64,000 nt of DNA from Acorus gramineus (GCA_030737835.1 JAUJYN010000029.1:1228871-1292870); one strand, 5' to 3'; counted from the first letter of the stretch, positions 13,801-25,790 are shown. Numbers and translations: made by a program. Notes: generated by a model from the sequence alone, not told the origin.

Positions 13801-14351
13801 ACACATGGGGTGCTTTTGAAGGAGAGGAAGAGGGACAAGAAAATGGTATTCGACGTGGGATTTGGGAGTGGAGAGAGAGAGAGAGATATTTATCAAAAAT
13901 ATCTTAAGGAGAAAAGAACTAGTCACCCTTTGACTAGAAATTCTGCGCAAGCTTCACTGGAACAACCATAACTTTCTCGATACAGCTCCGAATTGCACAA
14001 TTCCAAGACCGTTGGAAAGCCAAGAAGATTATCTACAAGATAATCCCTCCAGCTATTCCAAAATTAGAGCTAAACATCGAGCAGGGCTGCTGCCAGAATT
14101 TCCATCCCCGGGGTATACTTGGAAAAATACCCATAACTTTTACTACAGAAATCCAGTTGATCTAATTCCACTTCTGTACGAAAGCTAACTCCAAACTGGA
14201 CATCTCATAGTAAACTCATATTTAAACCTCTTCATCTTGGATTTTAACAAAATTAAATCCAAATACCAATTTGAAAATACATAACCTCTAGGAAAAAAAA
14301 TTATATACCCAAATTTTCAAACAGAGCGCTCCAAATGACACAGGCACAACA
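10817..14351 (-). mobile_element. Solo LTR, Tekay-type, TSD CATGA
   Basis: Begins TGTCACGCCCCAG and ends CACAACA on the + strand, 3535 bp. It is flanked by identical 5-bp target-site duplications CATGA at 10812-10816 and 14352-14356. No internal region is present, so it is a solo LTR left by recombination between the two LTRs of a once complete insertion. Removing it joins CTTGGGAGGGCAT... to GGTCCCGATATAGG, which restores the order seen in the other LTRs at 46329-46352. Splice-like sites are intact: acceptor TTTCAG near 11188, mini-exon 12858-12897, donors near 12857 and 13555. The U3 part near 13930-14350 differs from other copies. Confidence 0.9.
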
Positions 14352-14356
14352 CATGA

Positions 14357-15445
14357 GGTCCCGATATAGGTTATCCCGACAACCAAACAAGGAACACGGA
14401 GTACCCTAGCCTGAGTCTCAACGATGACCCTGCAAGGCCCCTTAATCCGGTGTAGGAAAACTGAAAGAAGACATCACCCTTTAATGATAAAAACGCCACA
14501 ACTTCAAAACTGGAAGCCGGTGCTATACGCGAACTCCACTCGCACCCGCACACGCGAGTTCGCCCGCGCTCCTAGACCTCCAAACCCTCCCCCCTAGCCC
14601 CCCGCATGCACCCAAACCCAAACACATGGCATGCACAACCCCACACACATCCATACATGCCTAAAAACCATAAAAAGAAGAGGGAAAACTTACCAAAAGA
14701 GAGGGGGAGGGAAGGGGGAGATGTAGGGGCTCGCAAGCACACCCTCGACCACCTCGACCACCACCACCACTACCACCACCTCTTCCATTGCTTCTCTCCT
14801 TCATGGCTGAACCAAAATGGGGGGAAAAACCAGTGAGGGGGAGCTAGAGGAGGAGGAGAAAGAAGAACAACATCAACACATGAACACACACACAATCACA
14901 CAACTCACTTGGTCATCTCTTCTTGCCCCACCTTTTCACCAAAAACACCCACACAAAAAGGGCTGGACCAGTGGGAAAGAGAGAGGGATAGCCACTTAAG
15001 AACACAAGCACACAACCCCCCCTCAAGATCTCCACTTCATGCACCACCTCCTTCTTGATCTCCTTCTTCTTCTCTTTGTGACATTTAATCAAACACCAAG
15101 AGGGAGTGAAAGAGAGAAAGAGAGACCCAAAAAAAAAAGGTCGTAGAGAGTGAGAGGGAGAGTGAGTGGGGCATTTAATGCCACAAAATGGGGTAGGTGA
15201 GATGAAAAAGTCACCCACAATCCAGTATTTGCCAAACCCGGTTGCGATTCAGAACTGCATATTTTTCCAAAACAATACTGGAATTCAAATTTTTTTATGG
15301 GTAGTACAAAACAGTACCAGAACCCATAATATGCAGTTAGATTTTCAATCAGAGTACTCCAACTCTGGCAAATAGCTAAAAGAAAAAAAATTAGTGACTC
15401 TGATTAAAAAAAAAAAAAAAGGCTCCAAATGACACAGGCATAACA
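14357..15445 (-). mobile_element. LTR fragment, right part of the interrupted host LTR
   Basis: Continues the host LTR beyond the solo LTR. The section GGTCCCGATATAGG to GCAAGGCCCC (14357-14440) matches 46348-46432. The right end ACAGGCATAACA at 15445 is the family's U3 edge. The CpG-rich block is almost absent (only about 14530-14570), so this copy has a large internal deletion. No polypurine tract follows 15445; a + strand pol tail starts there instead. Confidence 0.65.
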
Positions 15446-16031
15446 CCATAAGTTATTTGTTTGACCTTGGGGTGGCCAAGTTGGTTCGTGTCTGTACATC
15501 TGCACCTCCCAGAATCGACAAAAGGACTATGCAAGTCATAGTTGCTAGGAGCCCACCTTCAGGCTTGGCGACCATGTTTTTCTGAAGGTGTCCCAGTTTA
15601 AGGGCATCCTCTGTTTCGATGTTCGTGGCATGTTGAGTCGGCCTTCAATGGACCGGTTCTCGTCCTTGAGTGGATTGGGGAGCTGGCTTGTCATGTAGCC
15701 TTTCCCCCACAGCTGCCTCATGCCCACAATGTCGTCCTTGTCTTATAGATGAGGCGTTATGTCCACGATCCTACTCATGTCATTCTGTTCGACCGCCTCA
15801 TCCTCAAGCTGGATTTGTCATTCGTGGAGCAGTGGATCGAGGTCAAGGACAAACATGAGAAGAGGCTCCCCACTAAGACCATTCCTTTGATTAAAGTGTG
15901 TCGGTAGTGTCAGTCTGGTGCATAGGCCACTTGGGAGCAAAATGGGGGCCGATGCATGATACATTCTACATTTGGTCTTCCCTTTGGGTTTCCTTAAATT
16001 TCGAGGACTAAATTTCCTAAGGGGGGGAGAA
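15446..16031 (+). pseudogene. Pol tail with decayed chromodomain, and PPT
   Basis: This + strand fragment is the end of a chromovirus polyprotein. A frame through about 15790-15900 still reads LDLSFVEQ and HEKRLPTKTIPLIKV, the residues leading into and through the first strands of a Tekay-type chromodomain, and then meets a stop. It ends in AAGGGGGGGAGAA (16019-16031), the polypurine tract, directly before the 3' LTR. Everything upstream (gag, protease, RT, most of integrase) is missing. The left edge abuts an LTR end at 15445. Confidence 0.7.
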
Positions 16032-19000
16032 TGTTATGCCTGTGTCATTCGGAGCCTTATTTTTTTATCGGAATCACTAAAATTTTGGCTTTTAGCTATC
16101 TACAGGAGTCTAAGTGCTCTGATTGAAAATCTAATTGCATATTATGGGTCCTGGTACCATTTTATACTGCCCATAAAAAATTCATCGAATTCCGAGCATA
16201 TTTTGAAAAATATGCAGTTCTGAACCGTATCCGGGTTTTGAGAGTTCTTGGTTTGGTTGGTCAAATAGTGTTAGATATTTTGGTGAATGTGGTCACCTTT
16301 GGTAAACTTAACCCCTTTGCTTAGTGGTGAAGCAACCACTTGGTTATTTAGAGTGTTAGTGGGTGAGAATAGGCTTAGGTTCACCCCCCCCCCCATTTTT
16401 CCCTTTTAGTCACCCCCCCAAATGAGAACTTTTCTCTCTCTCTCTCTCTCTCTCTCGCTCCCTATGTCTCCCTCTCTTTTGGCTCTCTTTCTCTCTTTCA
16501 CACATCCCCCATGTGTTTGATAAAATGCCAAGGAGAAGAAGATGGAGCAAGAAGAGGAGGTGCAAGTGCAAGACTAGGTGAGTGTGTGTGCATGTGTTGT
16601 TGATTGTTTCTCCTCCCTCTCCTCCTCCAATGGTGGATCCCCTTATTTTTTCCCTCTCCCTCTGGTCAGCCAAGTAGAAGAGAAGCAAAGATGGAGGTGG
16701 TGGTAGTGGTGGTGGTGGTGGTCGAGGTGGTCAAGGCGCTTGCGAGCCCCTACATCTCCCCCTTCCCTTCCCCCTCTCTTTTGGTAAGTTTTCCCTCTTC
16801 TTTAATTGGTTTATATGCATGTTTGGGTGTTAGGGAGGTCATGCATGTTAGATGAATGGGTTAGGGTGAGTGAGGAGAGTGGGGGAGAGGGTTAAAGGGG
16901 TGGTTTTGGCGTGCGCGCGGGTCTGTCTACGCGCGAGCGCATGCAGGAGCGCGCGCAATAGAGCGCAGGCCGGCGCGTGCGCATAGGTTCGCGTGGGATC
17001 TGGTAGAGCGCGCGGTGCGAGCGGGTCGTGTGCGGGCGTGAGCGCGCCGAGCGTGCTAGTGCGTGTGCGCGTGTGCAGGGGCACGCGCGGGGTTGCCCAG
17101 GGGCGCGGGTAGGTGCTGGGGCACTCGAGCATGCTTGCGTACGTGCGTGCTCGCATGTGTGTGAGCCCGTATGCGTGCATGTCTAAGCCTTTGGCATTTC
17201 TAGTTAAATTCTAAGTATTTTAATGTGGCTATACTCACCATTCTGATGCCCTTACCTTGCAAATCTCATCGGATGGGGTGCGCGACGATCCAGGTATCGG
17301 TGAGTGGTTCGATCCAACCCTTCGGAATGCGCTCGATGCACGTTGTCGTGCATCGCGCATCCACGGGGCTTCTTTGCACCCTAAATATGCTAGATATTTG
17401 TATGCTATGCTTGTATAGCTCGTATATTGCGTAGAACCCCCCTTTTCTACCATATACGTGCCTATGTATCATATTCATGTGTGAAATATTATATTTGCAT
17501 GCTCCGCCCTTCATGTATGGGCATGTGTGATATGTATTTATATGAATGTATAGAATATGCATGCCTTAGGTAGTCCCTATTTATAGTACTACCTCCCTAG
17601 GTTAGTAATATCTAGCATGATTAAACCTGGATTAATAACTGGGTGCATACTTGATATTCCCTGGTCATAAGACTGGAGGACGTGGTATGGTTGTTGCACC
17701 CATCTTGTTGGGGCAAAGCTATGACCAGCTTCCGAAGAGGATGAGACTTTCCCTCTCTCTCACCCTCCCTCTTTGCGTAAACTGAGTAAGTAGATGTGGT
17801 TCCTACTTTACTCGGGTCTGCTTGGGATTATCGACATGAACCGGTTGGTGCGGGAGATCGCTCTTAACCCTTCCCTTTTAAGTTGGTGATATCCAACGCA
17901 TGCTTAAGTTATACCTTGTGTGCTCATATGATTAATGTGCCTCATATGCATGTGTAAGTTAGGTCATGCCTTGTATGTGTGTTGCATGATTTATTGTTTA
18001 TGATGTATATTCATGTTAGGGAGTACCCTATAATTGAACAAATGTTATCGCGCATGTTAAAACTATTTAGTCCTATTTGAAATAGGCGTGGGTACAACCC
18101 GCTGTTAGATTATACCTCATTAGTTAGAGCGCGAGCGATATAATCACCACCCTGCATCCAAGAGATGCACTTGAATGGAATTCAGAAGAATTCATTGTTG
18201 TATCGATTTCGTTAAACCGGTGGCTATGGCATTAAGTTAGGCCTACCCGTGCTAGGTGCGTGTATGAACCGCCTGTTGGGTTATATGCCTTGGGCTTATT
18301 TCTGCGTGAGAGCAGAGGTAACCCCTCGCGTCCGAGCGACGCACTCGTGTGGAAGTACATGAGTATTTGTTATCGTTGATATGTCATAATCGAGGGTAGT
18401 TGACTTTCTCATAAGGTTCTCTTTGCGAACGTGGGGTATTTCCTTCCGACATCGTCGTGCGTCAAAACTACCTGGCGTCGAAGCTGTCCTGTTTGGTGCT
18501 ACAACTTGTAGGTGCTACCGATGCGTATCGCGGTACACATCTGGCTGAGGTACTGATCGTGGAAGGTTGACAGGTAGAGGCTAAGCGGGAGAGGGCTACC
18601 AGATGATATTACGAGTATAGAATCGTCCTCCCCTCTGTTGGATCCGTGTTGAAGCTGCTTGATGTTGAAGCTGTCCTGACAGAGGGCTGTCACCTGTAGG
18701 TACTACCGATGCGTTCGACAGATGTACTGATCATGGGAGTATACCAGGTAGAGGCTACCTGGGAGAGGGCTACCAGATGATGAATGGTGTAGAACATAAG
18801 CATTATCCCAAAAGTCCCTAGGGTCACCCCTCTGGGGGCTAGGGTGCAGATGAGTTGAGTCACGTCGTCACGTGACCCTAATACCCATCTAGTATACTCG
18901 AGGTATACTACTCCTAACGCTTGAGGTATCGTAGTATAGCTCTACCTCGTAGCGGAGGGACTAGTTGGTTAGGTTATCCAGTAACACTAGGTGTTATGGT

Positions 19001-19835
19001 TAACCTTTGTTTCTCCCCGGGTGTCCCAAGAGTTTCCCTTCGGGGCAGGGGCGGGGGATGAGTTGAAGTCACATCGATGTGTGACCCATTCGTTGTTCGT
19101 CCGTTCCCATACTTGTTGGGTCCGGTTATGTAACGATAGTCAAAGACATCGTTAGATAGTTATCTCGATGTGGATAATCCAGTAAGTGTTGTGTGGACCA
19201 GTAATTCTGCGTCTCTTCGACAAACGGTATGGTCTCTCCCCAAGAGTCCCAAGATCTCCCTCCAGGAGTGAGGGTGGGGGTGAGGTTGGTCGCGCCGCCG
19301 TGTGACTTGTTATCCTTTGGGTTTCCACCCATGTTTTTCCTTGTAAGGAAATTGCTTTAGTACAGAATTGTTGTAATGGTGTTTGGTTTCCAGCCACTCA
19401 CTGCGCTTGTAGCTCACCCCTCAAGTATTGTTTCCTTTCAGGGGCAATGTTGGGCATGGAGATGGAGCTTCCCTGTGGCGTGGTCTTGCGTGCGTGGAGC
19501 GTTTCGTTCGACAGTTGGTGAGTGCGAGGCTGTCAACAGTCCTAGAGTTATTTTTTGTATTGATAAATCATGCATGTTGCTCATGATGTATGTCTTTATT
19601 TGGACTAGACTTGGCTCTCACAGAATAGTGATTGTGTATTCGAGTCTGTAATAATGTTTTTGGTTTACAGACTTATTGATATTTTTATGCTTCTGCATTT
19701 TAGTTAAACTATCAGTTATCACTGTTTTGCCAGCTTTGTGTGTTATTTATTGAAGTCATTGTTGACCTCTTGTACTCGGTAGCTGATACTTTACCTAGTG
19801 CCACGTCTCGGGGACGGCCGCCCTGGGGCGTGACA
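16032..19835 (+). mobile_element. Tekay-type 3' LTR (about 3.8 kb)
   Basis: Starts TGTTATGCC right after the polypurine tract and ends GGGGCGTGACA. Donor GTAAGT at 16784, CpG-rich block about 16905-17180, second donor GTGAGT at 17300 and acceptor CTTTCAG ending 19441 are present. The mini-exon acceptor has mutated from CAG to CAA at 17260-17262. It is followed immediately by LINE reverse-transcriptase sequence, so the parent element probably landed inside that LINE. The 5' half of the insertion is lost or rearranged. Confidence 0.85.
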
Positions 19836-21736
19836 GGGATCCCCTCTCCCCAATCCTTTTTGTGCTGATCGCGAATGTTTTAAGCAAGCTATGTGAGAAA
19901 GCAGCGGAAGGAGGATGGATTGCTGGTCTTTCGAGCACACAAGCGGGGAAAAAAGTATTGATCCTACATAATGCAGATGACACCATCCTCGTCAGTGAAG
20001 CCAAGCCACGATTTATCCTGGGACTCCGCTTCATACTCTTCTGCTTTGGAGCGTTATCGGGCCTCTCTCTCAACCTGCGCAAAAGTGCTATGCATGGGAT
20101 ACATATTTCCATAGAGGAGGAGGATGCATTGGCACGATGCATGGGCTGTCCAACAAGTTCTTTCCCCACCAAACACTTGGGCCTACCACTCGTCAAAGGG
20201 TGTCTAACAAAGGAAAATTGGGACCCTTTACTTGAGCATTTCGAGAAAAGATTGACCGGATGGAAAGGCAGGATTCTCTACTGGGGAGGGAGGTTGACAC
20301 TACTACAGGCGGTGTTGACAAACCTACCACTACTCTATCTCTCAGTATCGCTGGTGTCGATCGGGGTGCTCCACAGAATTGATGTGATTTGAAAGCGTTT
20401 CCTTTGGAGGGGTGGTGAGGAGGAGAGAAGGGCACAACATTTGGTGGACTGGAAACTGGTGTGCCAGCAGAAGAAGGAAGGGGGACTAGGAGTACTTGAT
20501 CTTGGGGCAATGAGCAGAGCCCTACTCCCAAAGTGGGTCTGGAAATGACACTCAAGAGATAACACCTTGTGGTTTCAAGTCATGAAAGATCGATATGGTG
20601 GCAATGGCATCGGATAGCGTCAATGGCCGGTCCTCAATGCGCGTGCAACGCCGATTAGCAAGGGAATTTTCATGGATCGAGAGACTGTGGAGGCAGCAGT
20701 CGGTTGGAATGTCGGACGAGGCACCGAAGTCCATTTTGGGATGGATAGACCGTGTGGGGAGGAAAGGCTAGGGGAGCTTGCACCAGATTGTCACATAATG
20801 GCCACGAACCGAGAAGGGACGGCCCATGAATTGTATAGTCTGGATTTTGAGTCGTGGCACATTGCGTTGAGGAGAGCAAGACTGAGCACCGAGGAATCTC
20901 GACAATATACAACATTATTGGAGAGGCTGGGGACACAAAGCATCCAGGCAGCAAGAGCAGACTAGTGCAGATGGAGACCGAGGGGCTCCGTGGAGTTTTC
21001 GGTGAAAAGTGCCTACATATGGTGGACTACATCAACGAGGGAGAGGTCGCGGATCAGCAACAAGCATAAACAGATATGGCGACCGAAGATTCTGATGAAA
21101 ATCAAGGTTTTTCTGTGGCTACTATACCAAGAACGCCTCCTCACGAAGATGTACCGTGCGAGATGGGCACCAAATGACTCAACGACGTGCGTGACGTGCG
21201 CAGAGGAACCAGAAACGACGCAACACTTGTTCTACGGCTGTGTGGTAGTGCAATAGTTTTGGGAGATGGTGGGTACACAGACCAGCGTGGCAACGCCCTA
21301 CCAAACATTGGATGAGCTATGCGACGCGGGGAAGGCACTACAAAGGACGATAGAAAATAGAATGGGAGTGCTGATTGCACAACTAGTGGTATCGGTGAGC
21401 GCATGGTCCATCTGAAGATCTAGAAACGACATCATATTCCGAGGCGCGAGGCCATACAAGGAGAATATGTGGGAAATGTTTAAAGGTTGTATGCGGGATT
21501 GGGGGCGCCACCTAGTGAAGGTGGACGAGGTGCGTTTCAGCAATGGAAGAATGGTGTTAAGAGCATAACCATGCGGGGCGGGTAGGCGTTGGTTAAATAG
21601 CTTATCTAACCAAGGCCTTATGGAAGATTCCTGCTCTCCGATTGTTATGATGTTTTTTTTCTTTTTCTATTCTCCCCACTCTCAGAGAAATGAAATTGGG
21701 TAGCAAATTTTTACTTTTATTCAAAAAAAAAAAAAA
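19836..21736 (+). pseudogene. L1-type LINE, 3' half: RT core and zf-RVT
   Basis: This is the remains of a non-LTR retrotransposon ORF2. Translation begins at GDPLSPILF (19836), the conserved RT motif just upstream of the catalytic box. The box reads NADDT at about 19974-19988 where active elements have Y/FADD. LSLNLRKS, KHLGLPL and WKGRILYWGGR follow, as in plant L1 RTs. At about 20990-21256 a zf-RVT domain is visible with C-x2-C and H-x4-C type residues (CVTCAEEPETTQHLFYGC). At least two frame changes and several stops break the ORF. It ends in a run of 14 A at 21723-21736, the expected LINE tail. The 5' half is missing and replaced by an LTR. It is not functional. Confidence 0.85.
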
Positions 21737-23550
21737 TCCTCTCCTATATCATGAAGCTAATGAAGAAGGATAACACAGACTCTGAAAATTCCATCACCTT
21801 TGTGTAGAAGAAAACTTCAAAACAGTGCATCCCTATTAATTACTTCATGCCATCTTTAAAATTACTACACACAATAACCTCCTTTGGGGTGGAAATTATA
21901 TGCAATAATTCAAAAATGCAATGTTATCCCAACTAAACTTTGAATGAGAAAAAAAATGGAAATCATAAGTGGGCCACTTTGGCGGCTACCACCCACAATT
22001 TCGCCAACTTTCCCAAACCAGGATAGACTTTACGCCCATTAATTCAATCACCTATATTTTTCTTATAAGCATGCAACAATATGTGATTGAATTAATAACA
22101 CAACATGGATGTTACAACCAATGTCAGTTATGTCAAGCAACAAACTAATCATGGTATGATTCAGATATAATTGTTCATATATTGCAATTAGTTACATGTT
22201 GTTTACCATGTTCTTTATTCAATTCTAAATAAATAAAAGCTAGATCAGAATTTAATAGAACTCGTGTTGTAATATAAAACGTATGCTTGACATGGAGGTT
22301 TGAAAACATCCAGCAATCAATTGTGAATTTGTCTTATTTTATAAATGATATATAGCATCAATTCACATTTTACTTTTGCATTAAAAACAAATAGTGAAGG
22401 GAGAGGCATGCATAGTGAAGCTAGTCCGTGGGTATATATGATGATATTTTATTCGTATAGTGATTTAATAAAAACTTGGCTTCTACGGAGGTGATATCTA
22501 TGAGTTCTAATACTAGTAAGACCGGCTCTGATACCACTTGTTAGAACAAAATATTAATAATCATACTAGATATTAGAACATCAACCCTTGTTATATATAT
22601 ATATATATGATGACATACCTGTGGAAGCCATTTGATACACTGAAAATGCTATAAGAATCAAAGAAAAAAAATTAAAAGGCTTGATCTTCCTCTCCTTCTC
22701 CTTTCTTAATAGAGCTATCGATGGGAGACTTGCTCTCACAACTCTCTTTTGTCTTAGGCATCAATAAGTTGTGTATGCATATGGAGAGGAGGGGGGACCT
22801 AGCTAATTTATAGTAAAAGTCATCATGGAGTCCACCCATCAAAAACTCATGGGATTCCCAAACAAGTATAACGCCTTATTGGAAATCCAACAATCAATGG
22901 TTAATGTCATCTAGGAAAAGCACCATCAATCAATGCTCCCTAGAAAACCCAAGCACCATTGGTTGATGTTATCTAGGAAATCCAAATAGAACATTGGAAA
23001 CTCAAGGCCTACACATAAGATACCACATTCCCAAAATCAAACTTATGTCACCAAGGTGTGTTATGACCCAAATAAAACTCATGTGATCACTTAATACTTA
23101 TATTGGGTTCACCACATATTCATTATGTACTTTATACTTAACCCAATTTTTAAAAAACATAAAATCCCATAAAAAAAAAATTCCAATAAATGTGAAACCT
23201 AAACTACAAAAATCTTCCAATATAACCATGGTAAACGAAAATAGAAAGAAAAAGAAGAAAGATTGACCAGGTAAAACATGCCCAACAATAGCAAAGCAAT
23301 ATGCGAGGGTTGTGGTGGTGGTGTGAGAAAGAGAGAGAGAGAGGGAATCGGAATGGCATGAGTCATTCCAGCAATCCATCCCACCATCATTTCCCCTCTT
23401 TGGGCAAAAAGCCCAACCCCCCTTCCACCCTCACCACCTCCCCCTCCCCATGCAAACCACCTTCTCCACCTCTCCTTTTCTCATCCCCTTCCATCTCCCC
23501 TTCCCCAACCAAATATCCTTCCTATCTCGACAACCCCTCCCCACACCCCA
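21737..23550. other. AT-rich intergenic region, no gene seen
   Basis: I see no credible coding region here. It carries a (TA)n run near 22590-22610 and, at 22525-22560, a possible retroelement junction listed separately. The last about 250 bp before 23551 should contain the NHL13-like promoter and leader; no clear TATA box stands out. A pyrimidine-rich, CCCC/CCAC-rich leader lies at about 23380-23550. Confidence 0.6.
22525..22545 (-). other. PBS-like sequence next to a possible LTR edge
   Basis: On the - strand 22536-22525 reads TGGTATCAGAGC, complementary to the 3' end of plant initiator-Met tRNA. Two bases before it is ...TTCTAACA, which could be the end of a 5' LTR lying at about 22539-23150. 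No gag or pol follows and the other LTR edge is not defined, so this may be a short non-autonomous (TRIM-like) or copia remnant. Confidence 0.35.
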
Positions 23551-24357
23551 ATGGCGGAGTGGGTCCCACCCCCCGACCCATCCTTATCATCCTCCAAACC
23601 CCCCCCACCCCCACCCCCTCCACCACCCCAACGACCCTCCTCGGACCCACCCGAGCCATCCGAGCCCAACCACCCACCACCACCACGCGACACCTACGTC
23701 GTCCAGGTCCCCAAAGACCAGGTCTATCGCGTACCTCCCCCGGAGAACGCCTACCTTGTCGAGCACTATCGCAAGACCCGCAAGCACAAGTCCTCCTCCT
23801 TCTACTGCTGCTCCTGGATCCTCTTCTCCCTCACCGTCTTCGCCTTCTTCGTAGTCCTCTTCGGTGCCCTCTTCTACCTCTCCGTCAAACCAAAGACCCC
23901 ACGCTTCATAATCCACCACGTCCACGTCGTTCACCCCCGCAACGACGGCGGTCGCCCGGGCTACAATGTCACTCTCAGGACGGAGAACCCTAGCCTCCGC
24001 ATGGGGGTCTCGTATTTCAAGGGTGGCAGCGCCGTTTTGTCGTACCACAGACAGGTTATCGCGGTGGGAAGGACACCTGGTTTCTACCAGAGGCAGAGGA
24101 GCTCTGGTATGGTGAGCTTGTTGTTGGATGGGTCGGACATGGCAATGCCGGACGAGGTGGAGAGGAGCCTCAAGCGGAGGAAGCCGAGGCAGGACGTGGA
24201 TTTGGCGGTGGTGGTGAATTTTCCGGCGAAATTGAGGGCCGGTGCGATGAAGAGCTGGATGATGAACGTGGCGGTTCGGTGCGAGGTGACGGTGAACACG
24301 CTGGCGGTAGGGACGAGCGTCGTCAAACAGGAGTGCCATGCAAAGGTTCAGCCATGA
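23551..24357 (+). CDS. NHL13-like: NDR1/HIN1-like (NHL13-like) LEA_2 membrane protein
   Basis: Single-exon gene, 268 residues, ATG to TGA, the one intact cellular gene seen. Residues 1-46 are a proline-rich cytosolic tail with ten prolines in a row at 17-26. Residues 49-66 (YVVQVPKDQVYRVPPPEN) match the segment preceding the membrane anchor in NHL13-type proteins. Basic residues 74-80 and a CC pair (86-87) lead into one transmembrane helix at about 88-112. Residues about 118-266 form the LEA_2 (Hin1) domain, with the ENPSLRMGVSYF motif at 145-156. One NxT sequon is at 139 and cysteines at 244 and 262. The family is known for plasma-membrane proteins in pathogen response, some needed for callose deposition. 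The exact role here is inference. The start is chosen because the Pro-rich tail is typical and no upstream ATG extends the frame. The coding region is much more GC-rich than its flanks. Confidence 0.9.
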   Translation: MAEWVPPPDPSLSSSKPPPPPPPPPPQRPSSDPPEPSEPNHPPPPRDTYVVQVPKDQVYRVPPPENAYLVEHYRKTRKHKSSSFYCCSWILFSLTVFAFFVVLFGALFYLSVKPKTPRFIIHHVHVVHPRNDGGRPGYNVTLRTENPSLRMGVSYFKGGSAVLSYHRQVIAVGRTPGFYQRQRSSGMVSLLLDGSDMAMPDEVERSLKRRKPRQDVDLAVVVNFPAKLRAGAMKSWMMNVAVRCEVTVNTLAVGTSVVKQECHAKVQP

Positions 24358-24869
24358 CGTGAAGGGGATTATATATATTAAGCCGGCACTCTCAGAAAAT
24401 GAAGGTGAAGGCGAGAGAAAGAAAGAAAAAATGGACACTTTTGATTTTCATGACTATTGGTTGATTTAATTTTCGATTCGTGTTTTTAATTCGTTATTCT
24501 TTCAATGATTGTTTAAAGTCCGATCGATCGATGAAGGGTTATATTATACGAGATGGATGTGTTGTTTGCGTCGTTACATGTCTTTTTTTAAAAAAAAATC
24601 TTCATGCATGTGTGACATAAGGAGATTATTTAGTTTTATGATACTGTGCATTTTTTAATTAAAGATACCGCATTATGGGGGTGAGGAACAATTTTATGAT
24701 ACATTGCATTTTTTTTAAAAGATTTTACAAGTCTCGTTTTTTTAAGCTATTGGGCACAATTGGTTTGGATCAGGTTCTCAACGTACATTGGACAATTTGA
24801 TTGTCTGATGCGCTCGTTTGCATTTAACGACAATCACCCTTGTGGATTTACAGTAGGGCCCCACAATGT
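24358..24869. other. 3' flank of the NHL13-like gene
   Basis: AT-rich, presumably 3' UTR and downstream spacer. I see no AATAAA signal; plant poly(A) signals are often degenerate. No further gene is visible. Confidence 0.5.
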
Positions 24870-25790
24870 TTTAAAAAGCGGCAAAAAACGCTGCCTAGGC
24901 GATGATTTAGGCAGAAGCGGGTACTACCCACATTGCCCAGGCCTTAGGCGGTCTGCTTAGGCGACTTGGCCTAATCGGTCAATTAAGCAGGCTAGTCGGG
25001 TCACAATGCCCACAATCAAATTAAAAAAACAGCAGTCAAACCCCTCTCAACCTCTTCTTCTTCCGGTTTTGCTTCTTCCTCTTCTTTTTCGTTTTCTTCT
25101 TCTTCTTCTTCTACTTGTTGTTCTTCTTCAGACGGCACACATTTCTGCCGTGAGGGATCGGTGGCCGCCTCACTTGAACTCAAAATCGAGCCCCATTTGT
25201 GGCGATGGTAAAGGTGTTGGTGACTCCATTGAAAGGCTCTGTCTCTCTCCCTCTCTCTGTTTTTTTTTTTTTTTTACTTATTATGGTTTAATAATAATTT
25301 TTAGGGGGGGGGGGGGAAGAAAAGGAACCATATGGGTTTCGTGGAAGGGTTGACGCGTGTAGTGGTTATTGAAGAAGAAGAGCTGGTGTTTGTGGTGGAG
25401 ACTGGAGAGGGACATTGAAAGGAAATTTTTTTTTTCTAATGCCATCTTTGCTTTTGGTCCGTCTGATCCATGTGGTTTTGGTTCCAGTGGGTACTGAATG
25501 TTTGATATAATCAATTAGTCATGGCCATTGGATCATTTATTTAGTTTTATCATCCACCCAAGCAATGGCCACGGGTTTTATTACCCATCAGATTTTTTTG
25601 ATAGTAGGGAGATGAATGCTGATATAATCAATCGATTTTGTACACTGATCTACATCTTCCCTTAATATTTTATTTTTCAATATTTAGCTATATATATATA
25701 TATATATATATTATTTTGTATTATTAAAATAGTAACCGATTAATCTCTGATTAGCCGATGAATCCCTATTACCCCTCAACCGCCCGCCTA
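24870..25790. mobile_element. Possible fold-back or MITE-like element with CCTAGGCG ends
   Basis: The left part (about 24880-25000) is rich in CCTAGGCG, TTAGGC and GATGATTTAGGCAG words. The right part (about 25735-25795) has complementary words (GATTAATC, CCGCCCGCCTAGCAC). Outer edges read TAAAAAGCGG and CACTTTTTA, so loose inverted ends are possible. In between lie pyrimidine-rich runs, a 17-T run near 25260 and a 13-G run near 25305. No transposase is seen and no target-site duplication is defined. Confidence 0.35.
25688..25712. repeat. (TA)n microsatellite
   Basis: An uninterrupted alternating TA run. A shorter one lies near 22590-22610. Confidence 0.9.

Noticed and set aside
6891..19835. 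One complete element with LTRs 6891-10684 and 16032-19835
   Set aside because: No PBS follows 10684, the outer flanks (ACACT and GGGAT) do not match, and the space between holds a - strand solo LTR and another LTR end rather than gag-pol. Only about 590 bp of pol tail belongs to the right LTR.
23301..23993. 230-codon frame on + and a 283-codon frame on - over the NHL13-like gene
   Set aside because: Both are shadows of the GC-rich NHL13-like coding region. Only frame 23551-24357 gives a family match with an anchor and a LEA_2 domain.
25006..25353. 115-codon frame rich in Leu/Phe
   Set aside because: Arises from pyrimidine-rich runs, contains poly-F from a T run, has no domain, and lies inside the possible fold-back element.
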